Assembly: GCA_020466095.1 (NCBI GenBank)
Contig: CM035808.1
Coordinates: 33,110,502-33,174,501, forward strand
DNA length: 64,000 bases
Direction of reading: 5' to 3'
DNA from: Chlorops oryzae
Taxonomy: Eukaryota > Arthropoda > Insecta > Diptera > Chloropidae
The notes under the pieces are model-generated. The model was given only the letters and a program-made list of their open reading frames with translations. It did not search any database and had not been told where the DNA came from. Made by a program: the position numbers and the translations under genes. This document shows, piece by piece, positions 47,830 to 60,380 of this stretch (positions within the stretch are counted from its first letter, which is position 1; each line of letters opens with the position of its first letter).

Positions 47830-48644
47830 TAAGGATTCCAATCCCGGGATCCCGGACGTTTTCAAGTCCCGAAAATCCCGGAATTAGTCTTCGTTAGTCC
47901 CGGGGCATTTTCGCAATTATTTTTAACTGTCGAGGTAGAAATATCGAAATATAATCAGATGAAAATGCTTTAAGATATAATAGTGGATGTAATACGTTAG
48001 TGGACATAAAAATCTATGGTTATTTTTGTACGTTTAGTACATTAAATGCGATAACTACATGTTTTCCGTAGCGTGCCATCATTTATCTCTTGTGTAGCCA
48101 CACAGTTAGCCGAATGATCTCCGATCAGCTGCAGTGCTGTTAAATGCAGGTACAATTGCCTCACGACTTTGACAGCTGGGTTTGGTGGTAAACAAAAAAA
48201 CTGATTAGAAAATAATTTGATTTGTGAGAGAAAATCGATTTTTGTATTTTAAACCATTAAAATACGCAGTCGCCAGACTATTGTAATTCAGCTATGATAA
48301 TGCAAATATAAGTAAAGAAAATCGTAAGGATTTTTGTAGGGAAAAATTTGTGTAAGCAAAGGAAAAAGTAGTGATTTTTTGGGGCTGTGTAGGGAATATC
48401 AGAAAAAGAATTTAACATCACTGATTCAGCTGTTATGCTTCAAATAACTGGAATGTTACTAAGTTTTCGTTTTTTTTTTTTTATTATTGTAAATGTGAAA
48501 CATAGCTCAAATAAAAAAAATTTAAAAATTTATTTGTTTTAAGAATTCTTCCTAATCCCGGGACCGATCCCGGGATCCCGGGATTGAATTTTTGGAATCC
48601 CGAAATCCCGGGATTGGCATCTTGGCCATTTTTTGCAATCCCTA
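47830..48644. mobile_element. hAT-like element with CCCGGGATCCCGG subterminal repeats
   Basis: The ends are TAAGGATTCC and GCAATCCCTA, with imperfect 8-bp flanks GTACCTAT/GTAATTAT (6 of 8 match). Both subterminal regions carry repeated CCCGGGAT palindromes (five or more on the right). It is 815 bp with no transposase. Assignment to hAT rests on the 8-bp flank and the end form. Confidence 0.55.
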
Positions 48645-49064
48645 GTAATTATATAAGGAATTTTGTCGATTTACTTAGAAACACTTCATGTGCCCTTCCT
48701 TTTTAAAGCAATTCATTTAAAGAGCCTCACAGGTGAGCAATAAACTCAATAATTTTTTCTGAAGAAAACAGAAATGAGAGAAGTGCTTGAAATATTTTAA
48801 AAAGGCTCGCTATTCAAAAAGGCATAAAAGAAGCGCGCTTCATTATGTTGATTAAGGTTCGGTAATTTTCGATTTATCCCGCTCTGGATACTCGCTTGGG
48901 GTGAATACACCTAGTCCTAATAATAGACCTTATAAACTATACCAGGTTGTAACGGTTTGTGTTCTCTTCCCTGGACTATCTGGACTATGGACTATCTGGA
49001 CTATCTGCCAGATTCGATACTGGACAACTTTTTATAAATAATTTTCAAATGGGCTGGTTCCCTT
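48645..49064. other. Non-coding spacer
   Basis: The short stretch between two hAT-type elements has tandem CTGGACTATCTGGACTAT-like units near 48973-49010. Nothing else is seen. Confidence 0.45.
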
Positions 49065-49555
49065 TTTGGACGTGAACCGGGTGGTAAATTTTCCCGGTTC
49101 GGTTCGGCGGTTCGAACCGTGCTTGAGCTTTTGGATTGGTTCGTCAATCCGATTTTTCTTCTTCTTTGAACCGGGGTTTCGGTTCGCTTCATCGGTACGG
49201 GAATTTCTCAAACTGAAAAAATTTTTTAACACGTGTTCCCAATTCTAAAGCAATTTTTTACCATTTGGGGCTAAAATTTGCACAATAAAGAGTTAGTGGT
49301 GGTTACTTTACTCATATTAGAGATGTTATCGATACTAATTTCATAAGATTAACTTCGATTTTTTTATTTTTGGCCTATGGGAACGACCATTGTGCATGGA
49401 TGCAGGCAACAATGAAACCCCGAACCTTTTCAAAAAGGGGTTCGGTTCAAACATTTGTGAAAAACTTTGGTTCGGTTAATGGTTCGGTTTATCAGCAGAT
49501 AAAAGCGGTTTTCCGGTTCAAAACCGATTCGGTTCAAAACCGGTTCACGTCCCTG
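49065..49555. mobile_element. hAT MITE, second copy of the 46296 family
   Basis: It is colinear with the 46296 copy, including GTGCTTGAGCTTTTGGATTG and the terminal GTTCACGTCCCTG. The first bases are degraded (TTTGGAC instead of CAGGGAC), and no target duplication remains. Confidence 0.8.
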
Positions 49556-51012
49556 GTACAAACCATGTAAAAAGGTTTGAAGTCTGTAAAAGAAATTCAT
49601 TAAAAGGACTCAGTTGGCAAAAGTATTTTTCTTTAAAACTTCAACAAAATATCTTTCAGGCCAAACCGAATGAAATCGTGAAGAAAACGGATCCCTTTTT
49701 TCAGAAAATGCAAATCAAAAGCGTGCAAAAAAGGCCGCATAAAAACAGAAGAAAGTTCGATTTTTTAACTTTCGGCCTCCATAGGTCGAACAAATTCTTA
49801 GCATAATGGATTACTCGAAACTTATGGAAACTAAGCTTATTTTGTCCACTAAAACTGGTGCCAAATTATCGGACCTTTATCAAGAACCCAGAAAAATCGA
49901 ACGCCTTTGATTCGAATCTCCAATTTGTCTGGCTTTAATGCTTTCATGAATGCGAGAGAGATAAACACTCTTAAACAGAAAAAACTCCTACAGCCAGAGA
50001 GCTTAATTTATTTCGATATCAAAAACTAAATAAAATGACAAGGCAAACAGAAAAGTTGTAAATTCATTAACCCGGAATCAGAAGAAGGCTCTCGACACAG
50101 AACTTAATTTTGAAGATGGAAAAACATTGATAAGAGACCACTTTTAAAGGGAATTGTCGTCAGCAAAATCAGTCAATAAATTATTATGACCGTAAAGTTT
50201 TAATACTTCTAGGCAAGGGCCATACAAAAAAACATCTGAACGAATTGGTTAAAAATTTTTTTAAAAAATATTAGTAATAAAATATATAAACCGATTGAGT
50301 GTGAAAAAAGTTTGCATCACAAGCGTTAAAAGACTTTCTTTTTCATTCTAATTGGACCAGATTGTCATGCGAAGAATGCAGGCCATTTCATTCTTATTAG
50401 CGAGTCTAATTGGAACGTCAAACGGTTTTCTAAAAAGTGATCACAAGTCCATTTCTATAATTCAATCCATTGACATGTTCAGAGTTGTCAGGAAAAATAT
50501 TTATTTAGTGAGTTTTTTTGTCATACAATACATTTTTGTTGAAGCCAAAAATAGAAATTCATAAATTTTTGTATCTAAAATGTACTGAAGTCTGCATTTT
50601 GATGAGAATATCTTCATGGACTGTCGAAATAAAAACAATTTTTTGGTTTAATACGAAAAAAAATTATTAGGTCAGGAATATAACTTTTAATTGATGAGAA
50701 AAAAAAACTTTTGTTTTTATTTCATAGCTACAGTAACTCCTAGATACAAGAAATTTCGAAAAGAGCATTGCCCTCTTAAGCAAACCGCAATTAGTGATCT
50801 TGTCATTTTCGTTGATTAATCCACTTAAATTATTTCAATTCATTGCTTTACCGCCTTTTGGCATGGTTATATTGTAGGGGTCTTAGAACAGGGGTGGATT
50901 CGGGGGTTTATTGTCCCACAATTCAATTCACAAAGTAATTCGAGAAAAAAGTCACGACATATGTGTTGTTTTGAAATGCCTGAAACCCCTTACAATCATG
51001 AGTCTCTGTTTG
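49556..51012. other. Non-coding DNA
   Basis: No gene is supportable on either strand. Confidence 0.45.
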
Positions 51013-51326
51013 TGGGCGTGGCAGCGAGCAAACATCGCCCATTTTCACTTAGATTCGTACTCGGGTCCCAACATATCTGTGTGCTAAATTTTGACTTGAT
51101 TGGTCCAGCTCTTTTGAAGGAGATCCGACCACAAACGGTGGACAGAAAGACGGACTAACGGACAGAAAGACGGACTAACGGACGGACGGATGTGTCTGCA
51201 TCGCTTCGGTTTTTGATCCTAATCAAGAATATATATATATATTTGTATAAATCTACGGAGTTTAGTTCTGGCTGTTACAAGATCCGCACAAAACTAATAT
51301 ACCCTGCTTACGCTGGGTGTAAAAAC
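51013..51326 (+). mobile_element. Second mini-me-like family (B), longer copy
   Basis: It starts near GTGGGCGTGGCAGCGAGC, has a (GACGGACTAACG)-type microsatellite at about 51145-51190, the GGAGTTTAGTTCTGGCTGTT block, and a terminal near-palindrome ACCCTGCTTACGCTGGGT followed by GTAAAAAC. It matches 15970-16112. Confidence 0.65.
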
Positions 51327-54300
51327 ATTGAAATTCACTCGTTACCCTATTGTCTTATTCGTCCTAGGGGACTGTTTTTGTAAATTCTGAGGGTGCGAGA
51401 AAACAATTTTAACTTTTATTAATATTCTACGCAGGTTGAGAAATCTTTCTCTATTAGTTTTTCTGTATTTATATTTCACTGCACATCCACACAGTGACGT
51501 ATCGAGATTTTTCAGCGCCCGGGGAGCAATGGGGACACAATGGAGGAAATAAAAAGACTTATAACAATTAATATATGACATGTAGCCCGAGGCGGCTGCC
51601 GCTCCCCCTCACTACGCTACTGAAACCCCCTGTTTCTCTCCATCACCCAATTTATGAAATCCTGACTACACCCATGTTCATGTGGAACCACACTCCCAGC
51701 CGGAAATTTTCTCATAAATGACCAATTCATTAATTTTTTCACCAAGGATATCAAGGGGAAATTTGAGTACTTCTCAATTGCAATGGCATTGCCATCGAGA
51801 GAAGGAGCTTTTTATCGCAATTGCAATGGCAATGTCATTGAGAGGAAATATTATTCATCGCAACTCCAGTGGCACTGTCATCGATAGAGGTATCGATACG
51901 ACGGAGTAGATCTACTCCACTTTCGATGACCAACTCGTGACATATGCTCTTATGACTGCCAATGCCGCTTGTGTGTTAATTTCATTAGAAAGTTGGTGTA
52001 TAATCAGGAGGAGTCGCGGCTCTATGTCATGCTGAAATCATTGATTGTTTCACCGGGACATTTCCGGCTGGGCTGTGGCAGAGGAAACGGAGTTGAAATA
52101 TATTTGAAAGGCCTTCAATTGTACGCGTTTATAGTTTTCCAGGTCGTCGACTAAATTTTTGTTTTATTCCATTTCGAACTACATTTATTTCTGTTCTTCT
52201 ACATTTGTTCTCAAGCAAAACCGAAAAAATGGAAGAAAAAAAAATGGAAGTAATCTGAGTGCTTTGTATGGATGGCAATGCGCTCCCAAAGTGAACGCAA
52301 ACTCACGACCCCACAACGTTGTTGGAGGCTGCAATGCTAGACGAACGATTTAACGGTAACGACCTAGTAACACAGTTAGATGACACGGCGCGGTGCGGTC
52401 GCTTCGTGGCGGGAGGAGACAACAAAGGCACATAAAGTGTTTATTTATCAAATGACGTTGGACATTAGAACGAAATGTGATCGCGTCCCACGACAGCTAG
52501 CAGTGGGGAGAGGCTTTTCGAATCGCGAGAGAGTGGCGAGAAAAACGTGCTAAGAGTGCCGTAAATGCGGCATTGCATTACAGATCGAGTTACGAGCACT
52601 TGTCACTGTCGCGTTGTTGTTTCTTTGTTGTTGTTGTTGTTGTGTGCCTATTTTTGCAATTGTTTTCTTTTTCTCTGTGTGTTTTTGTTGTATTTGCATT
52701 CTCTTTTTTAAGTGCAAATTTTGTTATTTTTTATTTTTTTTTTTTTTTATTTTTTTTTTTTTGCTATAATTGAGCGTCAAACTTGCAATTTTCAGAGCGT
52801 GCATTTCAATTGTATTCGCATAAATGGCGTGCGATAAGGAATTTGAAACAATTTCTTTTTCAATCTTGAAAGCAAAGAAATTCAATTTTCATCCATAAAT
52901 TGGCAGGTGTTGAAATCGATTACAGTCAAAAAAATAAATATAGCAGCTATTTAAAATATATTTTAAGTAAATATACGAAGCTAAAAAAAGCGGTCTATTT
53001 ACCTGTTCCCACAATGATCGTGCTGCTCCCAATTTTTTTTATTATTTTCATTTGCTTTTTGTTTACAGAATTTTTTAATATCATTAAAAACAGAAACAAA
53101 AACAACAACAGCGTAAAAAACGAAAGTTAAACACTTCTTTCGAACTTGAACTCGGTATAGGGCACAAGATGGTAAAATATCGCGCTTAACGAATACGAAT
53201 TATTATGCTTTGCGGCTTCATTTGCATTTTTTAATTTATTAATTAATTTTTTTTTTTTGCTCATATCAATATTAATATGAATACTTTTGCTTTTGCTTGA
53301 ACTTTTCTCGTTTTTTTGTTGCTGTTTTGGTTTGGTTTGGTTTTTTTTTTTTTTTGGTGTTGGCTTTGCACTTTTAAAGCATATCACTGCATTTTGACGC
53401 TTAATTCGATCGAGTAACATAACAAAATGGAACGCCTCAATCCCGTCGCGCTCTCGACTCACATGCTTCGCCTTTCGAAGCTCAACGAAGACTTAAGCGT
53501 TACGGCCACGCTTAACTAAATAAAGACACGAAAAGCACAAATAAGAAAATTAGGTCCGGTCGAGAACGATTGATTAATACCCTGCCGTTTGCATGTTGGA
53601 AAATAAAATCATAAGTAAATCATAAGTACTTTTTTGGAAAACATTTTCGAATACTTACTTTTTTTATTATTAAGTTATTCGATATCAGACAAAAAGAGTC
53701 AATTTTTTTTAAATATTTTTTTTTTCTTTTCAAAGAGGTTAATTGAAAGATTAATATTTATACTTTGATAATTTAATTATGGAACTTTATTTTGATAAGA
53801 TATTTTCGACAATTTCCAAAAATACAAATTCAAGAAAATTCCAATTCTAAAAGCTTCGTATCAAAACTGCACTATCTAAATTGAAGCTTATCAATGAAAT
53901 TTATATAAGGATCAAATTTTGCTTACATCATTTTGCGTTTCGAATTGTGGAAAAATTAGCACTTTTGGTTTGCTTCTAGATTAAAACACCGGGGAAAGGC
54001 AAGTATCTTGACTCCTTCAAAATTTCGTAATGATAGTAAGTAGCTACTTATGTGTTATTATTTTGATTTAATTTTATTTTTTTTTTCGACCCTCAGCAGG
54101 CACGACTAGAATACTATACCCGGATTTAAAAGTCTCTGGGTGAGTAATTTAAAGTTTTAATAGCTGTGGGCGTAAAACTAAATATCCCACCTTTCTTTTA
54201 TTGTAACTGATGAGAAATTTATTTTTAAAATTAGAAAAATTCGTTTTTTCAATCAGTTTTGTAGCGGAGGCCTGTAGCAACGTTAACATGTAAAAATACA

Positions 54301-54832
54301 GGCACTTTTCAATTTTATTGCTGCTTAAAAGTCTCCTTTGATGAGTAGAGAGTGCTGTCGATATCTCGCTGGAAGCGGTTAAGTTCTCACAAAAGAGAGT
54401 GATATTCAAATTTAACAGTTTTCTTAAATTACACATTTATACATTTTGGTAACAAAAATGTTTTGTTAATTTTTGTACTTATCAAATCTGAAGCGATTCA
54501 GTTATTCTAGACGTATTTGACTTCTTTTATTTGTCAAAAAATGTCTTAAAGCAGAAATTCATTAAATTTTGTATCCCTCGCCTTTAACAAGAAGTGCAAC
54601 CGTGTGCGTTTTACAGCTCACAATCTACTTTTGATAACCTTCAAGGGCAATACTTTGCTGCACAGTCGTTGCATAAATTACAAAACCATAAATAAATTAG
54701 TAGCAAAACTTTCACATTAATTCGTCACTTACACTTTTTGTTACGACCAGAAAAAATAAATTCGTCAGCCTTAAATTAGGAGCCATTAGGAGCCAAAATA
54801 CGAAACAACAGAACGGCAGCACCATATAGATA
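51327..54832. other. Non-coding DNA; candidate promoter zone
   Basis: No coding exon is recognised. The part 52360-52600 is locally GC-rich with GAGAG motifs (CGCGAGAGAGTGG), the kind of sequence bound by GAGA factor. On the minus strand a GCAT|GTGAGTC donor-like site at 53462 follows a GC-richer stretch (53463-53520), which could be an untranslated first exon of the 39661-42009 gene. This is inference only. Confidence 0.3.
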
Positions 54833-55250
54833 TACTATATGATAGGCACGGCAGCCCTACACGACGATGAGTTTTGTCGTCGTGATCTTTCAAATCGAAT
54901 ATCAATGCACACAGCCCTATGAAGCAATATACAATGCTCTCCCACACGATACGACAAATATTCGAAAAATTGAATGTTTGTCGGTCCGAACATAATTTGA
55001 CACTCTGAGGGCAGAGTGCTGAAACTTCAATTCTTAAGGTTTCTAATTCAAACAGCAGAAACATTTATTCGGAACTTCATTTCAAATTAACAAGCTTAGC
55101 GAGGAAAATATTGATTTGTTTTTTCAGAGGCAGCAACGATTACAAACATATGTTTTCATACGACGCGATTTTCCTTGCTATTGTATATTGGCCTCCGACA
55201 CAACTTATCGAATACGACAAAACGCATTCGTGTCGGGCTATCGTGGCTAT
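54833..55250. mobile_element. Imperfect foldback MITE
   Basis: Arms at about 54838-54945 and 55150-55250 are diverged inverted repeats. Shared landmarks include CACG..AGCCC.ACACGA, GTTTTGTCGT and CAATATACAAT. There is no coding capacity and no clear target duplication. Confidence 0.45.
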
Positions 55251-56328
55251 TGTAGCTCAAGCTTAAGAAGAAAGATATCGGTATCTATCGATGTTTTAAT
55301 ACGAACTTGCACTATTCCCAGATATGTAATCTCACTTATAAAACTCCACTGTTTTATTGCCCTATATTTGAATCTTGTCACCCTAATGGGACCTTATGGT
55401 CTAGAGCACGAAAATTAAGGCTATTTTCAAGATATTTTTTTTTTTTTGGTATTAAGCCAAATAAAAAACTATCTTCGAATTTTGTAGGCTTATTATGCTA
55501 TTTATTGGCAGTTAGAAAAATAATGTTGCAATTTTTTTATTTTGTTTTAAGTGGCGCTGAAGTGGACCTTATTTGAAAAAATAACCTCCGTGACGTACAT
55601 GATTTTTAGAGTTCTGTTTATTGAAAAAAAAAAATACATATCAATCAGAATGAATGCGGCAAATTCATCAAATTTTACTACTATTTTGATGAAAAAATAT
55701 GAAGTTCTTGAAATAAAAATTCAATTGCAGTTCCGGCCATAGCCATTGATGTTGTGAATAGCATATAACAATTTCAGGCGAATCGGTTCAATAGGTTTTT
55801 GCTTTCATGTACGGCAGGAAGAAAAAAGTGGTTTTCAGATAAATGCGTTCAAAATTGGATTGATTATATAACACTATCAAGGTATATTAACAAGATGATA
55901 TCAATATTACAACAAATTTCTTTAATTTCAAAATTCCTCATTCATTTCTGAAGCATTTTTTATAAGAAGTTTTTCATTTCAAACAGAGCTGAAGAGAGCC
56001 CCTAAACCGAGAAAAATTTAATAATAGAATAATATAAAAAAAATCTCGAAATTATTAACTTAGTAGGTTCGAAGAACAAGAAAAAATTTATAACAATTCT
56101 CATTTCTTCCCACCAACAAAGTCACGTATTTCGAAAGAAAAATTTTTGTGTGGAAACTGTAGAGTGAGACATACGAACAAATATTTGAAACAATTAAGTA
56201 AGTGGAGAAAGACGTGCGAAGAAAAGAGACGGTTGATTGTTAAATGTTCGGGAACAATCTGTCAAATGGGAAGTTTTTAATCTAGAAAAATTAGTACATA
56301 AAAAAATTGAAACATTCACTTTAGCAAC
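55251..56328. other. Intergenic DNA upstream of the transporter gene
   Basis: No gene is seen; it contains short AT-rich open frames only. Confidence 0.45.
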
Positions 56329-56336
56329 TATCGATA
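56329..56336. promoter_or_regulatory. DRE octamer upstream of the nucleotide-sugar transporter
   Basis: A perfect TATCGATA lies 173 bp before the ATG at 56509. DREF binding at such sites drives many fly housekeeping promoters. Confidence 0.5.
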
Positions 56337-56508
56337 TTCGATATCATTACCGCATCACTTGACTATAAGATATCTTTCAAAAGTACCATCCATACAATAC
56401 GTACCATCATTAAATCAATCAGATTTTTGTTTACGTGTCGACTTACCGGATGTATAGTATCCGGAGAGCAGTTGGTGGTTTTTCAAAATTTAACGGCGCT
56501 AACTTAAT

Positions 56509-57768
56509 ATGAACATCCACAGTATGTATTAAAATAAAACTTTCGCAAAACAAAATTTTAAAATAATACTTTTACAGTGCATACCAATACTTTGAAGTAC
56601 ATAAGCCTGGTAACTTTAACGTTACAAAATGCTATTTTAGGGCTTTCAATGCGTTACTCAAGAACAAGGTCAGGCCCTTTATTTGTGAGCTCTACTGGTA
56701 AGCCATTTGAATAAATATGAATATTTTTACTTTTATTGTTCGTTGGTTTTTTGTTTTTTGAATAAAAAAATTTTTATTGTTCTTTGAATCTGCTTTGAAT
56801 CTTCTTCTGATAAACTTATCTTCGTTCTTGCTCTTTTTTTTTTTTTAGCTGTTCTTGTATCGGAGGTAGTTAAACTAATAACTTGCCTTGTACTAGTGTT
56901 CAATGAAGAAGGAAAGGATGCGCAGAAATTCGTTAAATCTTTGCACAAAACCATCATAGCTAATCCAGTCGATACACTCAAGGTCTGCATACCATCGTTG
57001 GTATACATTGTCCAAAATAATTTACTGTACGTGTCTGCTTCACATTTGGATGCAGCAACCTATCAGGTCACGTATCAAATGAAGATTTTAACAACGGCAA
57101 TGTTTGCTGTTGTGATATTAAGACGGAAATTACTAAGAACGCAATGGTCGGCGCTGGTTCTGCTCGTCATGGGAATTGTTCTCGTTCAATTAGCACAAAC
57201 GGAACCTGAAGAGAAAAAATCACCTGCCGATAATGTTATTGAAGCGGCCACAAGCAAAGGGCCAGAACAAAATCGTTGGCTCGGCTTATGGGCAGCTATT
57301 GGTGCCTGTTTTCTCTCAGGCTTTGCTGGCATTTATTTTGAAAAAATATTAAAAGGTGCTGATATCTCAGTCTGGATGCGTAATGTACAATTGAGTCTAT
57401 TGAGCATACCATTCGGTACAATAACTTGCTTTTTGAACGATGGGAGCAGTATATTTGCAAATGGTTTCTTCTACGGCTATGACTCGTTCATTTGGTATTT
57501 AATAGCTATGCAAGCTGGCGGTGGCTTGATAGTTGCAGTAGTGGTCAAATATGCTGATAACATCCTCAAAGGGTTTGCTACTTCGCTTGCAATTATTATT
57601 TCTTGCGTGGCATCGATTTATATTTTTGATTTCCATCTAACACTGCGTTTTGCATTAGGCGCAAGTCTAGTCATCGCTTCAATATTTTTATATGGCTACG
57701 ATCCTAAAAAGACACCGCCAAGAATAGTTAGCTCTTCAGAAGAGGAAAAAATGCTTCCGAAAGTATAG
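56509..57768 (+). CDS. Ugalt: UDP-galactose/CMP-sialic-acid-type nucleotide-sugar transporter
   Basis: This Golgi antiporter imports nucleotide sugars for glycosylation and is the family of fly Ugalt/Csat. Exons are 56509-56521, 56578-56697 and 56849-57768. Joined they give 1053 nt, 350 aa plus TAG, with canonical GT/AG at both introns (56 and 151 bp). The protein starts MNIHMHTNTLKYISLVTLTL. Family hallmarks are the block YIVQNNLLYVSASHLDAAT and onward (about residues 97-140), GFAGIYFEKIL (202-212), and GGGLIVAVVVKYADNILKGF (268-287). About ten hydrophobic segments are expected. The 350-aa length fits the family. Substrate choice (UDP-Gal versus others) cannot be read from sequence; the fly orthologue is reported to carry UDP-Gal/GalNAc. 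An AATAAA lies at 58228-58233, and the gene converges on the PHD-SAM gene. Confidence 0.93.
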
Positions 57769-58674
57769 TAAATCGTATAGTTGTAGTACATTTTATGCGT
57801 ATATCAAATTATATATTTTGAGCTCAGTATTCTGATCATATCTCGTTTGTGTTTTTATTGTCTCTGTTTTGTGTTTCTTTTATTTTTCTTGTGCGTGTAC
57901 CTACTGTTTAATTTTAAGTTCAAAGATGTAATTCCATGTTATTATTCCTGTTGGTTGTACATACTTATAAATTGCTTTACATACATCATATATACATATA
58001 TTTCTATTACACACAAATTTGTTCCTTCAAGTCTTAAAACCAAAAATCAATTTTTTTGGTGAAATTACTTAATATTGGGATTCATGCATGTCCGTATAAA
58101 CTGAATATTTAACTTTTTTCTCACGGCTTTGAATAAGTTTTTACGAAATTGTTTTGAAATTTTCAGATTTATACTTTATGCTGGAATGCAATCTCTTGGA
58201 AGAATTTTCCTATTATAAAAGACTTATAATAAATAAATATATATATATATATTTTTAAAACATTTGCTTTTTCTGACCATTCACTGTGCTGTGAAAACAA
58301 CTATACAATAAGGGAGGTCAAATTCTTTAAGAAATTCCTAAAAAAAAAAAAGTCGAGATAAGCAAAAACAAAAAAATTCGAGTTTTTTTTTTTTAATTAT
58401 GAACTTTAAAAAAAATTTTTTATCTTTGTACTACTCACGATGTTTTAAACCTGACAGAAAAGAATTGCGAATCGTTCAAGATATTATTTGTTTTATTAAC
58501 CACAAAGGAGATGTTATCTAACAGATATTTCGTATTATTTTCGACAAAAAGTTAATATAAGATAAAATAGAAAAAAGTGCTCAAATTTCTGAGCTTAAAC
58601 ATATAACTTAAAATTGTTATAATTCAATAACGTTTTTTTTTTTTTTTTTTAAATGAATAAAACTGCCCATTTTA
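57769..58674. other. Convergent 3' intergenic region
   Basis: It holds the 3' UTRs of two tail-to-tail genes. AATAAA signals are at 58228-58233 (+) and at 58492-58497 on the minus strand. A (TA)n tract lies between them (about 58239-58252). Confidence 0.6.
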
Positions 58675-60380
58675 CTAGTCCGTGGAAGGCAATAAAGTAT
58701 CAACACTGCAGTCCCAACCCAAAGTAGGATCATCAGCCGTTTGGGCCTGGACTTGAAGAATAAGATTATACAAACGCAATGAGGGTCCCAACTTAATTGG
58801 TAGTTTTTGCACAACATCGCTTCGTTTCAGCAAAAGTAATGCATTGCCATCAATCTCTTGATCCTTGAACACTTTTGCCTCGCTGGGAAATTTCACGGAA
58901 ATGTATTCTGCGACTTGGTCTACTGTCCATGTACGAACTTCTTCACGCTTTGGCAGATAATTTGTTGTCTCTTTTGGAGCAAGTTTTGCTGATTGTTTTT
59001 CAGTTTCAATAGTGTTTTTAATATTGCCTTGAGTGTTATTATTCTCAATTTTGACTCGAGGCTTCTTTTCAATATTACACATGTAGTCTTCATCATCACT
59101 ATCATCATCACTGCTTGATGATGAAGTTGTGGAATCAGAAAGCGTATCACGCAATTCAGATGCTTTAGATCTGGCTTCATCGGTATTTTCAGATATTTTA
59201 TTATGTTCTTGCAGTAGACCCTGTGTTTTTGGTTTCGGAGCAAGTTGAGTTTGAGGTTGAAGTTCTGGCGATGACTGTTCTTGTTTAATTGGCGAATCTT
59301 CGATTTGTTGTACAGAACTCTTCAAATTGACATTATCTCCAATAATCTGCCTTATGATTTTTACCGGCATTGGTGCTGGATTGTTAACACTGCCATTGCT
59401 GGTTTTAGTTTCAACTTTTAAATCATTATTTGGTGGATTACATTTGCTACATTTCCAATGACGTTCAGTGAGATTGATTTTTGAAAGTTTTGGTGTATGA
59501 CAACCGAGATGATATGATTTGCAGCATTTGGAGCAAGTTACAGCGACAATCTTAAATGAAAATAATTTATAAAAGTCCTTAAGTCCAATCATATTTCAAT
59601 ATAAATAAACATATGTATATCAAAAGCTATCAAGCGTAGAAAAACACAAAATGGGGTATAATCTCTGAAAAAATGTTGTTATTTGAAAAATATGAATTAA
59701 AGAAATATACTTACATGAGCACTGCCGGAGCAAATTTCACAAGTGCGGCAGTTGTCACATTTATAGTTAAGACGTATTGGAGCCGACTCATAGAAATCAA
59801 CACTCATGCACAGTTTATGCACTAAGCAAAGGGAAAAGTATAAAGACTCAATAAATCGTATACGTACAATTGAAATTAAACTTACCCCTTTTGTTGCACT
59901 CAATGCATGATATAAGTTTATTTCGGTAATTGCCTCCACGACGAGGTTCCCGTTTCGAGCAAACAATACAAATATCATTGTTTAGTGTTATTGAAGAGTT
60001 GCTGGTATTACTCCCAGTGCTCAAAGAACGTTCGCGTCGTATGCCTGATGTATTTGGCGATATTGGCGCTGACACCGGTGATTTACCAGGTGGCGTTGTG
60101 CTCTGCAGAGTAGGTTGTAGGCTTAAGCGATGGGATCGTGGTATATAATTGTCGGATGGATCAAAGACAGCTTTTGGTTTCTGAGTTAATTAAATAGAAT
60201 AATGAAATTTATAGAAATTACATATTTTGTATTGAAAATTTATGAATTTTTTTTTTTTATATTTACCTTTATGCGACCAGTGGTTCTAACACTTTGTTCT
60301 GGGTTGGCAATGATCATACTGTGACTAGGTGGCACAAATTGATCATCCTGAGTTGCGCGCAGTCTTGCTACTTTCTTCAT
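58675..60380 (-). CDS. Tandem PHD finger and SAM domain protein
   Basis: Exons (minus) are 60380-60267, 60180-59886, 59821-59715 and 59550-58675. Joined they give 1392 nt, 463 aa plus TAG, all with GT/AG junctions. The ATG at 60380 is the first in frame. Two C4HC3 PHD fingers are directly adjacent. PHD1 uses C109, C112, C130, C133, H138, C141, C158 and C161. PHD2 uses C164, C167, C178, C181, H186, C189, C206 and C209. Such paired fingers (as in DPF/SAYP/KAT6 proteins) read histone H3 tails. A Ser/Asp-rich acidic middle (about 305-325) follows, then a C-terminal SAM domain (about 376-442, starting near EEVRTWTVDQVAEYI) of the kind that oligomerises in chromatin proteins. It is therefore probably a nuclear chromatin reader or adaptor. 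I could not assign the fly orthologue by name. It diverges from RFT1. Confidence 0.9.
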
